Assembly (NCBI GenBank): GCA_037178625.1
Contig: CM074138.1
Location: forward strand, 2,604,001 to 2,668,000
DNA length: 64,000 nt
Direction of reading: 5' to 3'
Origin: Skeletonema tropicum
Taxonomy: Eukaryota > Bacillariophyta > Thalassiosirophyceae > Thalassiosirales > Thalassiosiraceae
In this document: piece by piece, positions 23,858-33,261 of the stretch
Numbering within the stretch: position 1 is the first letter of the stretch
Layout: each line of letters begins with the position of its first letter
The notes under the pieces: generated by a model
What the model was told of the DNA's origin: nothing
The model's input: the letters and a program-made list of their open reading frames with translations, nothing else
Databases searched by the model: none
Position numbers and translations under genes: made by a program

Positions 23858-24085
23858 ATGCTATCAGAATGTGTTTGGAATGAAGACACGATCCAAGTAG
23901 ATGATATCAAAGATAATATCCTGCATCTCCTTTCTTCAGAAAAGAATCGACTATCAGATGAAATGCATATTCTGCTCAAAGTCATGGCCTTCAAGCACAT
24001 CGTCGAAGCATTTCGGTGTTCGAGTTGGATTGCATCAGTGATGGAATCATTGTCGAGGATGAAGTTAGTGGACAAATCTATCTAG
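23858..24085 (+). pseudogene. Repeat-borne coding fragment, best-preserved copy
   Basis: Seventy-five open codons read 'VWNEDTIQVDDIKDNILHLL', 'NRLSDEMHILLKVMAFKH' and on to 'LVDKSI'. The same text appears broken at 19390-19660 and, inverted, near 26040-26300. It is probably a fragment of a larger protein carried by the repeat. A resemblance to the C-terminal part of diatom predicted-ATPase proteins is tentative. It has no clear start context, so I treat it as a remnant. Confidence 0.4.
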
Positions 24086-24178
24086 CAGATAAATGCCCAT
24101 GCATAATCACTTTCAACATATGAAGTGAAAGATTCTAGTTCCACATGTTTACATAAATTATATATTTTAACCATTACA

Positions 24179-24859
24179 TTAGCTTTCTGTGACGCGCATT
24201 AAGTCATACCTCACCATGTGCAACTTTGCTCGAGAACGCTTGGTCTGCTGCGATACGTCGAATAAGCGTTGCTGTTGCTGTTCCATTCGAGCGGCAAGAC
24301 CGTCCAGGTCGATGCAAACATATTTAGCCTTGGGTTGGTCGGGAATGGCTTGAAATGCATCTTCACACCTCCTCTTCTTGTAATGTGTTTCCACAGGCTC
24401 ATCGTCAAAGGAGAGGTGATCATCAAGTGTTGCTGGGGAACTCTCATAGGAGGCAGCGGGTGATACAACAGCACTAATGCCATAAGACTCTTCAGCATCT
24501 GGTGCTTGGATAGATACGCGCATCTTAGTGGGAGACTTCTTGTTCTTCTTGGTTCTCTTCTTGCTCTTCTTGCTCTTCCTGCTCTTCTTGTTGATCTGAC
24601 GCTTCCTTACGGAGTCGATCCACTCGATGTCTGCTTCGGAATCTTGCTCGGGTGCAGACCTAACCGTCGCAGCTGCACTTTCTGCCATAGTATTCATAGA
24701 ATGGTCCATTCTAGACATGAAAAAGTTGTCATTCGGTGAAGCAGATGTCTTGGGTGCGATAGAGAAGCATGATAGTGTCGACTGGTGGTAGTCAATGGCG
24801 GCAAAGAGAATGGCGAGACCGCTCATGGTGTTGTTGTCGGTAGTTTCAGTGGGCTGCAT
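24179..24859 (-). CDS. Unknown protein, left twin of the palindrome (226 aa)
   Basis: The frame starts MQPTETTDNNTMSGLAILFA and ends 'MRYDLMRVTES'-like at 24179. I do not recognise the family. Visible features are a basic Lys/Ser/Arg tract around residues 90-112 ('RKSKKSKKRTKKNKKS'), which looks like a nuclear localisation signal, and a C-terminal Gln-rich stretch that could form a short helix or coil (~190-210, 'ARMEQQQQRLFDVSQQ'). Its twin at 25361-25921 lies head to head with it. The two share start codon context and upstream sequence, so they may share a bidirectional promoter around 24860-25360. Preservation of most of the frame in both copies supports a real protein, but expression is unknown. 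Confidence 0.6.
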   Translation of the reverse strand: MQPTETTDNNTMSGLAILFAAIDYHQSTLSCFSIAPKTSASPNDNFFMSRMDHSMNTMAESAAATVRSAPEQDSEADIEWIDSVRKRQINKKSRKSKKSKKRTKKNKKSPTKMRVSIQAPDAEESYGISAVVSPAASYESSPATLDDHLSFDDEPVETHYKKRRCEDAFQAIPDQPKAKYVCIDLDGLAARMEQQQQRLFDVSQQTKRSRAKLHMVRYDLMRVTES

Positions 24860-25360
24860 GTTTGTGATGGTTTGTTTTGCGTTTTATGTGTGTCGGTTGT
24901 ATGTGTGAGGTCGTATATTCATGTGTGAGAAAGCTGGCCAAAAAGGCCAACGCACGAGACAGAGAAAAGACCCCATCTCCCAACGCAGAGAAGAAGTCAG
25001 AAGTCGTTCTCAACGCCTTACTTACGTGTACCCTTGTTGATTAAATACGTACTCAAGTACAACCATCGTAGATACCACCTTGAGCAACAAGTCACAAGTC
25101 TAGGGTGGTATCTACGATGGTTGTACTTATGTACGTATTTACCCACCAGGAATACACATAAGTATAGGCGTTGAGAACGTACATAAGGTAATGATTTCTT
25201 CTCTGCGTTGAGAAGGGGTCTCTGCATGTGTTGGAGTTGGAAGATGGAGTCTTTTCTCTGTGTCGTGCGTTGGCCTTTTTGGCCAGCTTTCTCACACATG
25301 AATATACGACCTCACACATACAACCGACACACATAAAACGCAAAACAAACCATCACAAAC
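24860..25360. promoter_or_regulatory. Symmetric divergent promoter region at the palindrome centre
   Basis: Both twin genes start outward from here. The sequence reads nearly the same from each side: GTGTGTCGGTTGTATGTGTG near each ATG, then AAAGCTGGCCAAAAAGGCCA, then ACAGAGAAAAGA. The centre is a 25-bp stem with a 24-nt loop. A GGCCAAAAAGGCC palindrome (24938 and 25273) is repeated on both sides and could be a protein-binding site; that is inference. Confidence 0.45.
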
Positions 25361-25921
25361 ATGCAGCCCACTGAAACTACCGACAACAACACCATGAGCG
25401 GTCTCGCCATTCTCTTTGCCGCCATTGACTACCACCAGTCGACACTATCATGCTTCTCTATCGCACCCAAGACATCTGCTTCACCGAATGACAACTTTTT
25501 CATGTCTAGAATGGACCATTCTATGAATACTATGGCAGAAAGTGCAGCTACAATGGTCGGGTCTGCACCCAAGCAAGATACCGAAGCAGACATCGAGTGG
25601 ATCGACTCCGTGAGGAAGCGTCAGATCAACAAGAAGAGCAGGAAGAGCAAGAAAAGAACCCTTGGTTCTTTTCTTGAGAAGAACAAGAAGTCTCCCACTA
25701 TGAGCGTGTCTGTATCTTCTATCCAAGCACCAGATGCTGCAGACTCTTACACCATTGGTGCTGTTGTATCACCCGCTGCCGTGCCCGCTGCCTCCTTTGA
25801 GAGTTCCCCAGCAGCGCTTGATGATCACCTCTCCTTTGACGATGGCCCTTTGGGAATGTCTCACAAAAAAAGGATGTTGCGCATGATGAGGTATGAATTA
25901 ATACGTGTCACAGAAAGCTAA
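25361..25921 (+). CDS. Unknown protein, right twin of the palindrome (186 aa, internal deletion)
   Basis: The N-terminal ~80 residues are almost identical to the left twin (starts MQPTETTDNNTMSGLAILFA). Differences then accumulate: a few extra residues after 'RKSKKRT' (GSFLE), a small insertion in the 'SPAAVPAASFESS' region, and an in-frame loss of about 50 residues before the shared C-terminus 'MMRYELIRVTES'. The lost part includes the Gln-rich helix of the twin. All indels keep the frame, which suggests selection or recent origin. The family is not recognised. Confidence 0.55.
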   Translation: MQPTETTDNNTMSGLAILFAAIDYHQSTLSCFSIAPKTSASPNDNFFMSRMDHSMNTMAESAATMVGSAPKQDTEADIEWIDSVRKRQINKKSRKSKKRTLGSFLEKNKKSPTMSVSVSSIQAPDAADSYTIGAVVSPAAVPAASFESSPAALDDHLSFDDGPLGMSHKKRMLRMMRYELIRVTES

Positions 25922-26009
25922 AAAATGTAGAAATGTTTAATTTATGTAAACATGAGGAACTATAATCTTTCGCTTCGTTTTAAGTTCTATGTTGAAAGTG
26001 ATTGTGCAT

Positions 26010-26784
26010 GGGTATTTGTCTGCTAGATTATTTGTCCACAAAATCCATTCTGTCGACAACGATTCCATCACTAATGCAATCCTACTCTGACACCGAAACG
26101 CTTGACGATGCGATCTAGTAACCAAACACAGATTCATTTGTATTTGTCACGAAACAGCCATGACTTTTGAGAAGAATGGGCATCTTATCTGATAGTCGAT
26201 TCATCTCGGAAGAAAGGAAGTGCAGATCATCATCTTTGATATCCTCTGCTCGGATCATGTCTTTATTCCAAACCCATTCTGATAGCATTCATCCCAAGCA
26301 GGCGACGAAACGTACGAATTGAAGAATGGTGGGTGCTTTTCGCCTTCTGGAAAAATGAACCGCATGGAGACTACTTACGCTATTCATCAGATTTCATCTT
26401 CTTTGGACCCTCTGGATCCAATCCATGGCAGCCCAGCCTCTAACTGCTTCTGCTAAGTAGTATTACTTCAATGAAGTGTTCGACCTCAACGCCACTGCTT
26501 GTATGTTGTGAAGCGCCGTCGTGACATCATCCTACCGGTCGATATATTCATCGTCCCAGCCAAGATATGATACACGTTCAATTGACGCTACTCAATTACT
26601 TCTCCGTCCCCAACTACCGACTAGCAAATCGTGCCTTGAGCTTGAACGAACCTTTGCCCCTACCTACCGACCTCTTCGACTCGTACACACATCAGAGCAA
26701 GAGCAAGACGACTAAGTTGGGCATGACATATCACATGTCATCACATACAACCGTCCAACTTGTTACGGAACCACGATGAATATC
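26010..26784 (-). repeat. Long repeat, right outer copy (inverted)
   Basis: This is the reverse complement of the 18855-19655 repeat. Its inner part is also the outer end of the palindrome's right arm. It carries the third broken copy of the WNxDTI-type coding fragment (near 26040-26300, minus strand). Just outside it, at 26816, 'CTTGAGCAACAAGTC' repeats the palindrome loop sequence at 25079. Confidence 0.75.
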
Positions 26785-27075
26785 TTGCTTGAGGCAGGCT
26801 CATGGTACTTGAGCAACAAGTCTCATATCATATCACATACGAAATTAGGCAAATGTTGCATTATCGCTACCTCTAGACATCATTGAACCAATGTTGCTCA
26901 AACTCAAGAACAATGGCGCTGATAACTGGCATAAGTAGGTCTTTAAACACGAATACTATTCACTTAGTCGTCAGAATCTCAAAAGCAATGCTCTTAAAAT
27001 TATTGAGAGGTACATAATTCCTATTCTAGAGATAGAGTTTACTCATTAGATCTTGATCCACGTCATTTGATGTCA
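26785..27075. other. Intergenic spacer
   Basis: AT-rich sequence with no recognised gene between the repeat block and the 3' end of the secreted-protein gene. Confidence 0.35.
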
Positions 27076-28140
27076 TTACTTGTATGAATACATAGTAGCT
27101 GTAATTGCTTCACCAGACGCTCCATCATAATCAATTACAAGTGCTTGCAATGTCTGCCACCCAAAATGTTTCCACTCATGAGCAAAAATGAATGTTTTCG
27201 TTGCACTGCTTTTGCCCAATAGTTCCTTTGGGAAGCAAGCAAGCAAGTCATTCGGCAACATAACATCATAAGAAGACGAACGAGCAGTACACTCATTATT
27301 ATTGCTCAGTCGCTGTAAAAGACTTTCCAACACCTCCGCTGCCCCCCTCTTATCCTCCTTTGTCAAGTCTGATTTGGTTGTTACCACTCGTTGCATAGTT
27401 TGCAAATGCACTTTCTCGATTTTGAGAGGTTTCCTTCCTTTATTCCTCTTGATAACATCTTCCAAGTTAGATGCTGCTTTTCGGGGTAGGATCTCAATGT
27501 CACGAGGAACAGTAGTATTCCCAACGAAGAACATTCGCTTGAACCATGGTACAGGCTTTTGCATAACAAGAGAAACATCTTTCAATTCCATATGTTTTTG
27601 TTTGTCACGTGTTTGATACTCCAATACAACTGTACGTCTCACATTGCCCCAGTAGCCCAGCTCCATAACTGCTCGCGGTACCTGCTTAAAATTGTCAGGG
27701 ATACGCAACACGCATCCTGGCATGAAACCAATCTTTAACTGACTCGGTTTGCTGCTGCTCGCTGGTAAACGACGCAATGGAATAGTAATTTCATCTCCCC
27801 TGCGCTGTAAATTCCACACGGTCCAAGTGCCAGTGTCGTTTGTCTTGCCCGTTTTTTTTGCCCAGAGTCGAAAATTTAATAACTCTTCTTTGTCATTGTA
27901 GATGGGTGAGTTTGTGGCCTTGTCCATACGAAACACTCGTAATGTTCCGCTCCATTTGTTAAAGCATGCTTTATTCATTACCTTCCAGACGTGATTGTGT
28001 TCGTCTAATTCATTCTTGGTGAATATAGGCTGAGAAGAAGAAGAAGAAATGTTGGACGGTAAGCTTTGCTGCCCCGCCGGCGCAGCATGGCCGGTGGCTA
28101 CTATAATGGACAACAACAGCAGCAACACCGAGGCATTCAT
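27076..28140 (-). CDS. Secreted DUF3598/lipocalin-like protein (354 aa)
   Basis: The open frame extends upstream to 28326, but the ATG at 28138-28140 opens a clean signal peptide ('MNASVLLLLLSIIVATGHA'), so I choose it; the extra upstream part overlaps sequence that belongs to the neighbouring repeat promoter. The mature part has 'NKACFNKWSGTLRVFRMD', 'TGTWTVWNLQRRGDEI', 'PGCVLRIPDNFKQVPRAVME' and 'LGYWGNVRRTVVLEYQ'. This pattern recalls the DUF3598 beta-barrel proteins of cyanobacteria and algae, which are lipocalin-like. A presequence could also route the protein to the plastid via the ER; the ASAFAP-type motif of diatom plastid proteins is not evident. The gene is divergent from the first unit of the UBR array, ~310 bp apart. 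The function is unknown. Confidence 0.6.
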   Translation of the reverse strand: MNASVLLLLLSIIVATGHAAPAGQQSLPSNISSSSSQPIFTKNELDEHNHVWKVMNKACFNKWSGTLRVFRMDKATNSPIYNDKEELLNFRLWAKKTGKTNDTGTWTVWNLQRRGDEITIPLRRLPASSSKPSQLKIGFMPGCVLRIPDNFKQVPRAVMELGYWGNVRRTVVLEYQTRDKQKHMELKDVSLVMQKPVPWFKRMFFVGNTTVPRDIEILPRKAASNLEDVIKRNKGRKPLKIEKVHLQTMQRVVTTKSDLTKEDKRGAAEVLESLLQRLSNNNECTARSSSYDVMLPNDLLACFPKELLGKSSATKTFIFAHEWKHFGWQTLQALVIDYDGASGEAITATMYSYK

Positions 28141-28452
28141 CGTAGGAATAATGAGCCATGGTTCATGGCATGCAGCATGCAGATGGCAAATCTTTTCAGG
28201 AGAGAGCAAAGCGCTGCTGACGCTGCATGATCTTTTGAAGTTGAAGAAGAAAGAAGATAGCGGGAACATGATACTTATTCCTTTGAGAAGGTGGTGCCGC
28301 ATGGCTAAGTAAATGAAGACGCCCATCTGAGAATCTTATCCGCAAGATTTTGATGGGATTGATGATTGAGAAAAACGCAACAATGATGTCACCAGCCCAG
28401 TACATCTATTACACTACACAATAAATAATAACGAAACAAACAAATAATAAGC
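28141..28452. promoter_or_regulatory. Divergent promoter region shared by the secreted-protein gene and UBR-exon copy 1
   Basis: From about 28297 ('GCTAAGTAAATGAAGACGCC') to 28452 the sequence recurs before every later copy of the UBR 5' exon (for example 34453-34602). It ends in an A/T-rich leader 'ACAATAAATAATAACGAAAC' just before the ATG. This is therefore the conserved upstream part of the unit. Copy 1 is the only one that still borders unique DNA on its 5' side. Confidence 0.5.
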
Positions 28453-29310
28453 ATGAGCATCAGCGACAGCGAAGATCTCGACACCAAACCGTCCGCCGCC
28501 CAGCCCCGTCCAACGGAGACCCCTCCACGTCGACAGAAGCGCGGTCTGAATAATAATAATAATCCTAGCGGCACTGTCAATAATAATAACGATCCACTTC
28601 TCAACGATAATAATGGCGCTGTATCTGTAGTGCAGAACATGACGTTGACTTCGGAGCAGCAGATGGAGCTGAGTTATCAGTGCACTGCGTCTTTGTTGAG
28701 GGGCGCCAATAATCATAATAATAACGATAAAAATGACGGCGGCGGTAAAGAGATTATCATCATGCCCAGTTTGGTCTCTTTGAGCGATGCCTTCTTCAAA
28801 ATCACTCCTGACAGCCACCGCAATGATAGTGATGATACTTATAGTAACCAAAATCTCGCTGACGGAACTCTTCAAGAAAAGGTCTCTTCGGCAATTCTGC
28901 CAGATTTGAATAATTCTAACAGCGTTGCCTCGGCCGCCGCCGCCGCCGCAGGAGCTGGAACGAATGAGAATGATACGACTGTCAGCGTCGCGCCAAGATT
29001 GCGTCCCAGATTGAACTTGCGGGGCAATAACAATAGCAATAACAATGGAACGTCCAGTAATGTCAGCGGTGACATTAGCATGGGTAGTAATATCAACAAT
29101 TCATCATCCAGTAATGACAATAATTTCGGTGGTAGTCTAAATAATATGATGATGTCACAGCAGCAGCAGCAGCAGCCATTGGTGAGGCCCTCACGGGAGG
29201 ATTGGCCAATTGGACCGCAGGGGGCTCAAGTTCCGAGCTATTTGCTAGAGCTAGAGGTGGAGACGGAGAGGATCAGCAATAATAACAGCAACAATAGTAT
29301 GAAGTTGTGA
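28453..29310 (+). pseudogene. UBR 5'-exon copy 1, internally deleted (285 aa)
   Basis: It is the same as the later copies up to 'NNNSNNS', then an internal deletion of about 530 bp joins to 'ATGAAGTTGTGAATG', and a stop follows three codons later. The unit tail ('GAGGCGGAGGAACTCATGGC') is still present just after. It also lacks one 6-bp Asn-Asn pair of the other copies and has Gln for Arg near 'LRPRLN'. It is the most diverged copy and borders unique DNA, so it is probably the oldest edge of the array. Confidence 0.8.
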
Positions 29311-29465
29311 ATGAGAGGTATTGTTGGGAGGTGAATGAGGCGGAGGAACTCATGGCAGCGATGAGGTATATGATGTGGTTAGGTACATGACAATCAACTT
29401 GACACTGGTGTCTCTCTAAAGAGTAGTAACTAACTAAAATAATCAATCTATTTCTCTATCTACTT

Positions 29466-29808
29466 CTATATATGCGTTGGGATGATGTAGAACGAGACAG
29501 AGTGATAGAAAGATGATACAGAAGACTTCCCTTGCTTTACCATTACTACATTACTTACCGTTCTTTCCATCAAATCGTCTGCATCTTGGATTGCATTGTA
29601 TGTACGTATCAAGGCGATGAGTGGCGTTTTGGAATCCTCTCGTCGAGCTCTTTCGATTCGTTGTAGTATCAAGGCATAAAATCGACCCTTTGTCAATCGA
29701 CTGAACTCTAGAGGGGTCTAGATTCTCAAAGGCAGTGCTAAGCTCGCTGCGCTCGCTTCGCATCCAATTTTTCAAAAAATGAATATTGTAACACAATGAG
29801 ATGACCAT
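29466..29808 (-). pseudogene. Minus-strand coding-like remnant in the spacer (copy 1 version)
   Basis: It reads 'MTKGRFYALILQRIERARR' then 'EDSKTPLIALIRTYNAIQDA' and 'DDLMERT', followed by GTAAGTAATG, a possible splice donor. The corresponding stretch in the later spacers (32921-33226, 36265-36570, 39372-39677, 42479-42784, 45586-45891, 48693-48998) reads 'RTMQSKIQMQTI' and stops, because of a small insertion. The family is not recognised; it could be an exon of an old minus-strand gene or chance. Confidence 0.3.
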
Positions 29809-30149
29809 TCTATTCGAATCGTTGTTTCAAGCGCTTTCGATTCGTACAATAACCACTAACTGCTCGGGCAAGACCCGAGTGAAGGATGGAGGCGAAGATC
29901 TACTAATACTAATAATCACAGCTCGATCTCAAAAAGACCACCATTTGAATCGTTGTTTCAAGCGCTATCAATTAATACAATAAACAGTGCTCGTCCTCGC
30001 TGCCGCTCGCACTCGCCAAACCCACTTTTTAATGGAAACGCCGGCCGTCAATGACAATTGTTACGTCGAAGATCTCAAAAAGCGACCGGCTTGAGGTAGT
30101 GTGATCCAGACAGTTGGTACAATACAATGTCATTGTCTAATAGAGACAG

Positions 30150-30480
30150 GCCTTGCGACTCACTCGCTCCATCATCATCATTGGCGGCGGTGGTGGCTAT
30201 GGTTCATCATGTCTCATTCCTCCGCCCCATTGCTGCTGTTGTTGGATTGTTGTTCCTGTGTGTAGACTGCTACTGATCATTCATCATCATTGTTTATGGT
30301 ACTGCTGCTGTTACTGCTGCTATTCGTACCATCCAACAACAGCAGCAGTAGCAGTCAACCAAAACAGCAGCATTAGCAGCAGCAACACCAGGATGGTGTT
30401 AGAGAAGGAGGAGTGGCTGCTGCCGCTGCTGTTGTTGGGGATTGGTTGATTGTTATATAATACTAGCCAGTGATGAAGGA
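30150..30480. repeat. CTG/CAG-rich foldback element in spacer 1
   Basis: GCTGCTGTTGTTGGATTG and TACTGCTGCTGTTACTGCTG runs on one side face CCAACAACAGCAGCAGTAGC and AACAGCAGCATTAGCAGC runs on the other, so the strand can fold back on itself. Related foldbacks occur in every later spacer. Translated frames are poly-Cys/Leu/Ser or Gln/Ala and not convincing genes. Confidence 0.6.
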
Positions 30481-31258
30481 TAGTATGATGGACGGTACAT
30501 GTACCATCCTGTCACTGTCATTGATGAGGCTATCTACGCCTTCGTTCTTCAGCGAAGCGTTTGAATGGGCTGCACCTGAAATTCATTGATGAGGCTGATC
30601 TATGAGAAGTGTCTTTGCGAGTGCGACCCCTCCCTGAGCACCGTTTATATTATTTTTTGTGGATCTTACAGCATTGCAACAAGTGTGTTTTTGGATCTGA
30701 TCTCACATGTACCGATCGTCTGGATGCGGCAGATCGTCTGCAAGTGTCTACTAATCGATTCAGCTTGAAAAGACGATTCGATTGGTTGCTAATTCATATC
30801 GTTCATTTTGATCAAATTTTTGAATTCTGCCTTGAAAATCTGGCTCTGGAGCCGGATCTGGCCCTACCGGTCACTTTCTTGACCCGTTTTTGACCGAGAC
30901 GAATGAATAAAAGTTGCCCAATCGAACTGATTATACTCCTAAGCGGTAGAGCTCACTCTCAGCTTTCCAAAACGACACTTATCGCCGTCATTGGCCGTGT
31001 AGGAGACAAGATATCGGCCATTGTCAATTTTGAGTGCTTGCTTCATTGAGCTGGTGTTGGTGACTTTTTGATGCGACAGTCAGTACCGCTCGATGCCGCA
31101 CAGCTAAGTAAATGAAGATGCCCATCTGAGAATCTTATCCGCAAGATTTTGATGGGATTGATGATTGAGAAAAACGCAACAATGATGTCAGATGTCACCA
31201 GCCCAGTACATCTATTACACTACACAATAAATAATAACGAAACAAATAAATAATAAGC

Positions 31259-32731
31259 ATGAGCATCAGCGACAGCGAAGATCTCGACACCAAACCGTCC
31301 GCCGCCCAGCCCCGTCCAACGGAGACCCCTCCACGTCGACAGAAGCGCGGTCTGAATAATAATAATAATCCTAGCGGCACTGTCAATAATAATAACGATC
31401 CACTTCTCAACGATAATAATGGCGCTGTATCTGTAGTGCAGAACATGACGTTGACTTCGGAGCAGCAGATGGAGCTGAGTTATCAGTGCACTGCGTCTTT
31501 GTTGAGGGGCGCCAATAATCATAATAATAACGATAAAAATGACGGCGGCGGTAAAGAGATTATCATCATGCCCAGTTTGGTCTCTTTGAGCGATGCCTTC
31601 TTCAAAATCACTCCTGACAGCCACCGCAATGATAGTGATGATACTTATAGTAACCAAAATCTCGCTGACGGAACTCTTCAAGAAAAGGTCTCTTCGGCAA
31701 TTCTGCCAGATTTGAATAATTCTAACAGCGTTGCCTCGGCCGCCGCCGCCGCCGCAGGAGCTGGAACGAATGAGAATGATACGACTGTCAGCGTCGCGCC
31801 AAGATTGCGTCCCCGATTGAACTTGCGGGGCAATAACAATAACAATAGCAATAACAATGGAACGTCCAGTAATGTCAGCGGTGACATTAGCATGGGTAGT
31901 AATATCAACAATTCATCATCCAGTAATGACAATAATTTCGGTGGTAGTCTAAATAATATGATGATGTCACAGCAGCAGCAGCAGCAGCCATTGGTGAGGC
32001 CCTCACGGGAGGATTGGCCAATTGGACCGCAGGGGGCTCAAGTTCCGAGCTATTTGCTAGAGCTAGAGGTGGAGACGGAGAGGATCAGCAATAATAACAG
32101 CAACAATAGTAGTGGCGGTGGTGGTGAAGATGATTATCATCAGCTGATGCATTCGTCATCATCTACCAATAGTCTCGTTGATACAGCTCACTCTGCAGAA
32201 GATAATACTTCACCGCCTCCACAGCAACAACAACCTCCACCGCCAGCAGTAGCAGCAGCAGCAGGCGTAAGTCGTCAGGATTCACCACAACGATCCGCGG
32301 CACGTCGAGTTCGTGAAATAATGACACGTCAACAGCAACATCCACAACAACAACATCAGCAACCATCACCATCACCTCCACCTCCTCCAGTACACTACAT
32401 CAATGCAGCTCAATCACTCGACCATGCAGTACAACGTCTCGAAGAGACACTACGACAACGTGATGTCGATGGACATGATATATCCCATCGTGGACTTCCG
32501 GGGAGTGGAGCGTATAGTATCAGTTCACCTGGTGGGAGGACGACGAAGAATAAGAAGATTAAGACGAAGAAGCAGCCGTCCATGGAGGACTTGGAGGTGG
32601 GAACGTTGACTCGCTTGGCGGAGATTATGTTGCATCCTCCTACTGAAGTTGTGAATGGGAGGTATTGTTGGGAGGTGAATGAGGCGGAGGAACTCATGGC
32701 AGCGATGAGGTATATGAGGTTAGGTACATGA
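31259..32731 (+). CDS. UBR 5'-exon copy 2, truncated open frame (490 aa)
   Basis: About 472 codons correspond to the N-terminus of the full E3 gene (starts MSISDSEDLDTKPSAAQ), then an 18-residue tail VNEAEELMAAMRYMRLGT and a stop. The protein is low complexity: Asn runs, an Ala run ~155-162, a Gln run ~235-240, then Pro/Gln-rich and Arg/Lys segments. It ends before the UBR box. It differs from copies 3-7 by a silent CTC for CTA codon near 32439. Its 3' spacer is 237 bp longer than the others. Whether it is translated is unknown; the open frame has no breaks. Confidence 0.6.
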   Translation: MSISDSEDLDTKPSAAQPRPTETPPRRQKRGLNNNNNPSGTVNNNNDPLLNDNNGAVSVVQNMTLTSEQQMELSYQCTASLLRGANNHNNNDKNDGGGKEIIIMPSLVSLSDAFFKITPDSHRNDSDDTYSNQNLADGTLQEKVSSAILPDLNNSNSVASAAAAAAGAGTNENDTTVSVAPRLRPRLNLRGNNNNNSNNNGTSSNVSGDISMGSNINNSSSSNDNNFGGSLNNMMMSQQQQQQPLVRPSREDWPIGPQGAQVPSYLLELEVETERISNNNSNNSSGGGGEDDYHQLMHSSSSTNSLVDTAHSAEDNTSPPPQQQQPPPPAVAAAAGVSRQDSPQRSAARRVREIMTRQQQHPQQQHQQPSPSPPPPPVHYINAAQSLDHAVQRLEETLRQRDVDGHDISHRGLPGSGAYSISSPGGRTTKNKKIKTKKQPSMEDLEVGTLTRLAEIMLHPPTEVVNGRYCWEVNEAEELMAAMRYMRLGT

Positions 32732-33261
32732 CAATCAACTTGACACTGGTGTCTCTCTAAAGTGTAGTAACTAAAATAAGTAATCAATCTATTTCTCTAT
32801 CTACTTCTATCGATATTAATATATGCGTTGGAATGATGTACAACGAGACAGAGTGACAGAAAGATGATACAGAAGACTTCACTTGCTTTACCATTACTAC
32901 ATTACTGACCGTTCTTTCCATCAAATTGTCTGCATCTGAATCTTGGATTGCATTGTACGTATCAAGGCGATGAGTGGCGTTTTGGAATCCTCTCGTCGAG
33001 CTCTATCGATTGGTTGTAGTATCAAGGCATAAAATCGACCCTTTGTCAATCGACTCAACTCTAGAGAGGGGTCTAGATTCTCAAAGGCAGCGCTAAGCTC
33101 GCTGCGCTCGCTTCGCATCCATTTTTTCAAAAAATGAATAACACAATATGAGACGACCATTCGAATCGTCGTTTCAAGCGCTTTCGATTCGTACAATAAC
33201 CACTGCTCGGGCAAAGCCCTCGCCAATTACAGTTGAAATTTCAACAAAACCAAGAACAGAA

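Larger units (their letters stand above)
23684..26441. repeat. Large palindrome with 1.35-1.4 kb arms, centred at ~25092
   Basis: The left arm 23684-25079 and the right arm 25104-26441 are inverted copies. The inner stem is near perfect: 25 bp on each side (25055-25079 against 25104-25128) enclose a 24-nt loop. Each arm carries, outward from the centre, a shared promoter-like stretch, a copy of the unknown gene and part of the long repeat. Divergence between arms is modest, with indels in the genes. The right arm continues to 26784 with homology to 18855-19211, not to the left arm. Confidence 0.85.

Noticed and set aside
28141..28326. Upstream extension of the secreted-protein frame to 28326 (416 residues)
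   Set aside because: The extension has no signal-peptide-like start and overlaps the duplicated UBR upstream region; the internal Met at 28140 begins a clear signal peptide.
28414..28875. 153-codon minus-strand frame (and its copies in every unit) with Ile/Leu-rich translation
   Set aside because: It is the antisense of the AAT/GCC-rich coding exon; its hydrophobic look comes from reverse-reading Asn codons (ATT), and its conservation follows from the tandem duplication.
33091..33115. CTCGCTGCGCTCGCTTCGC palindromic stretch as an origin or special site
   Set aside because: It is a simple GC-rich near-palindrome repeated with the array; there is no independent evidence for an origin.
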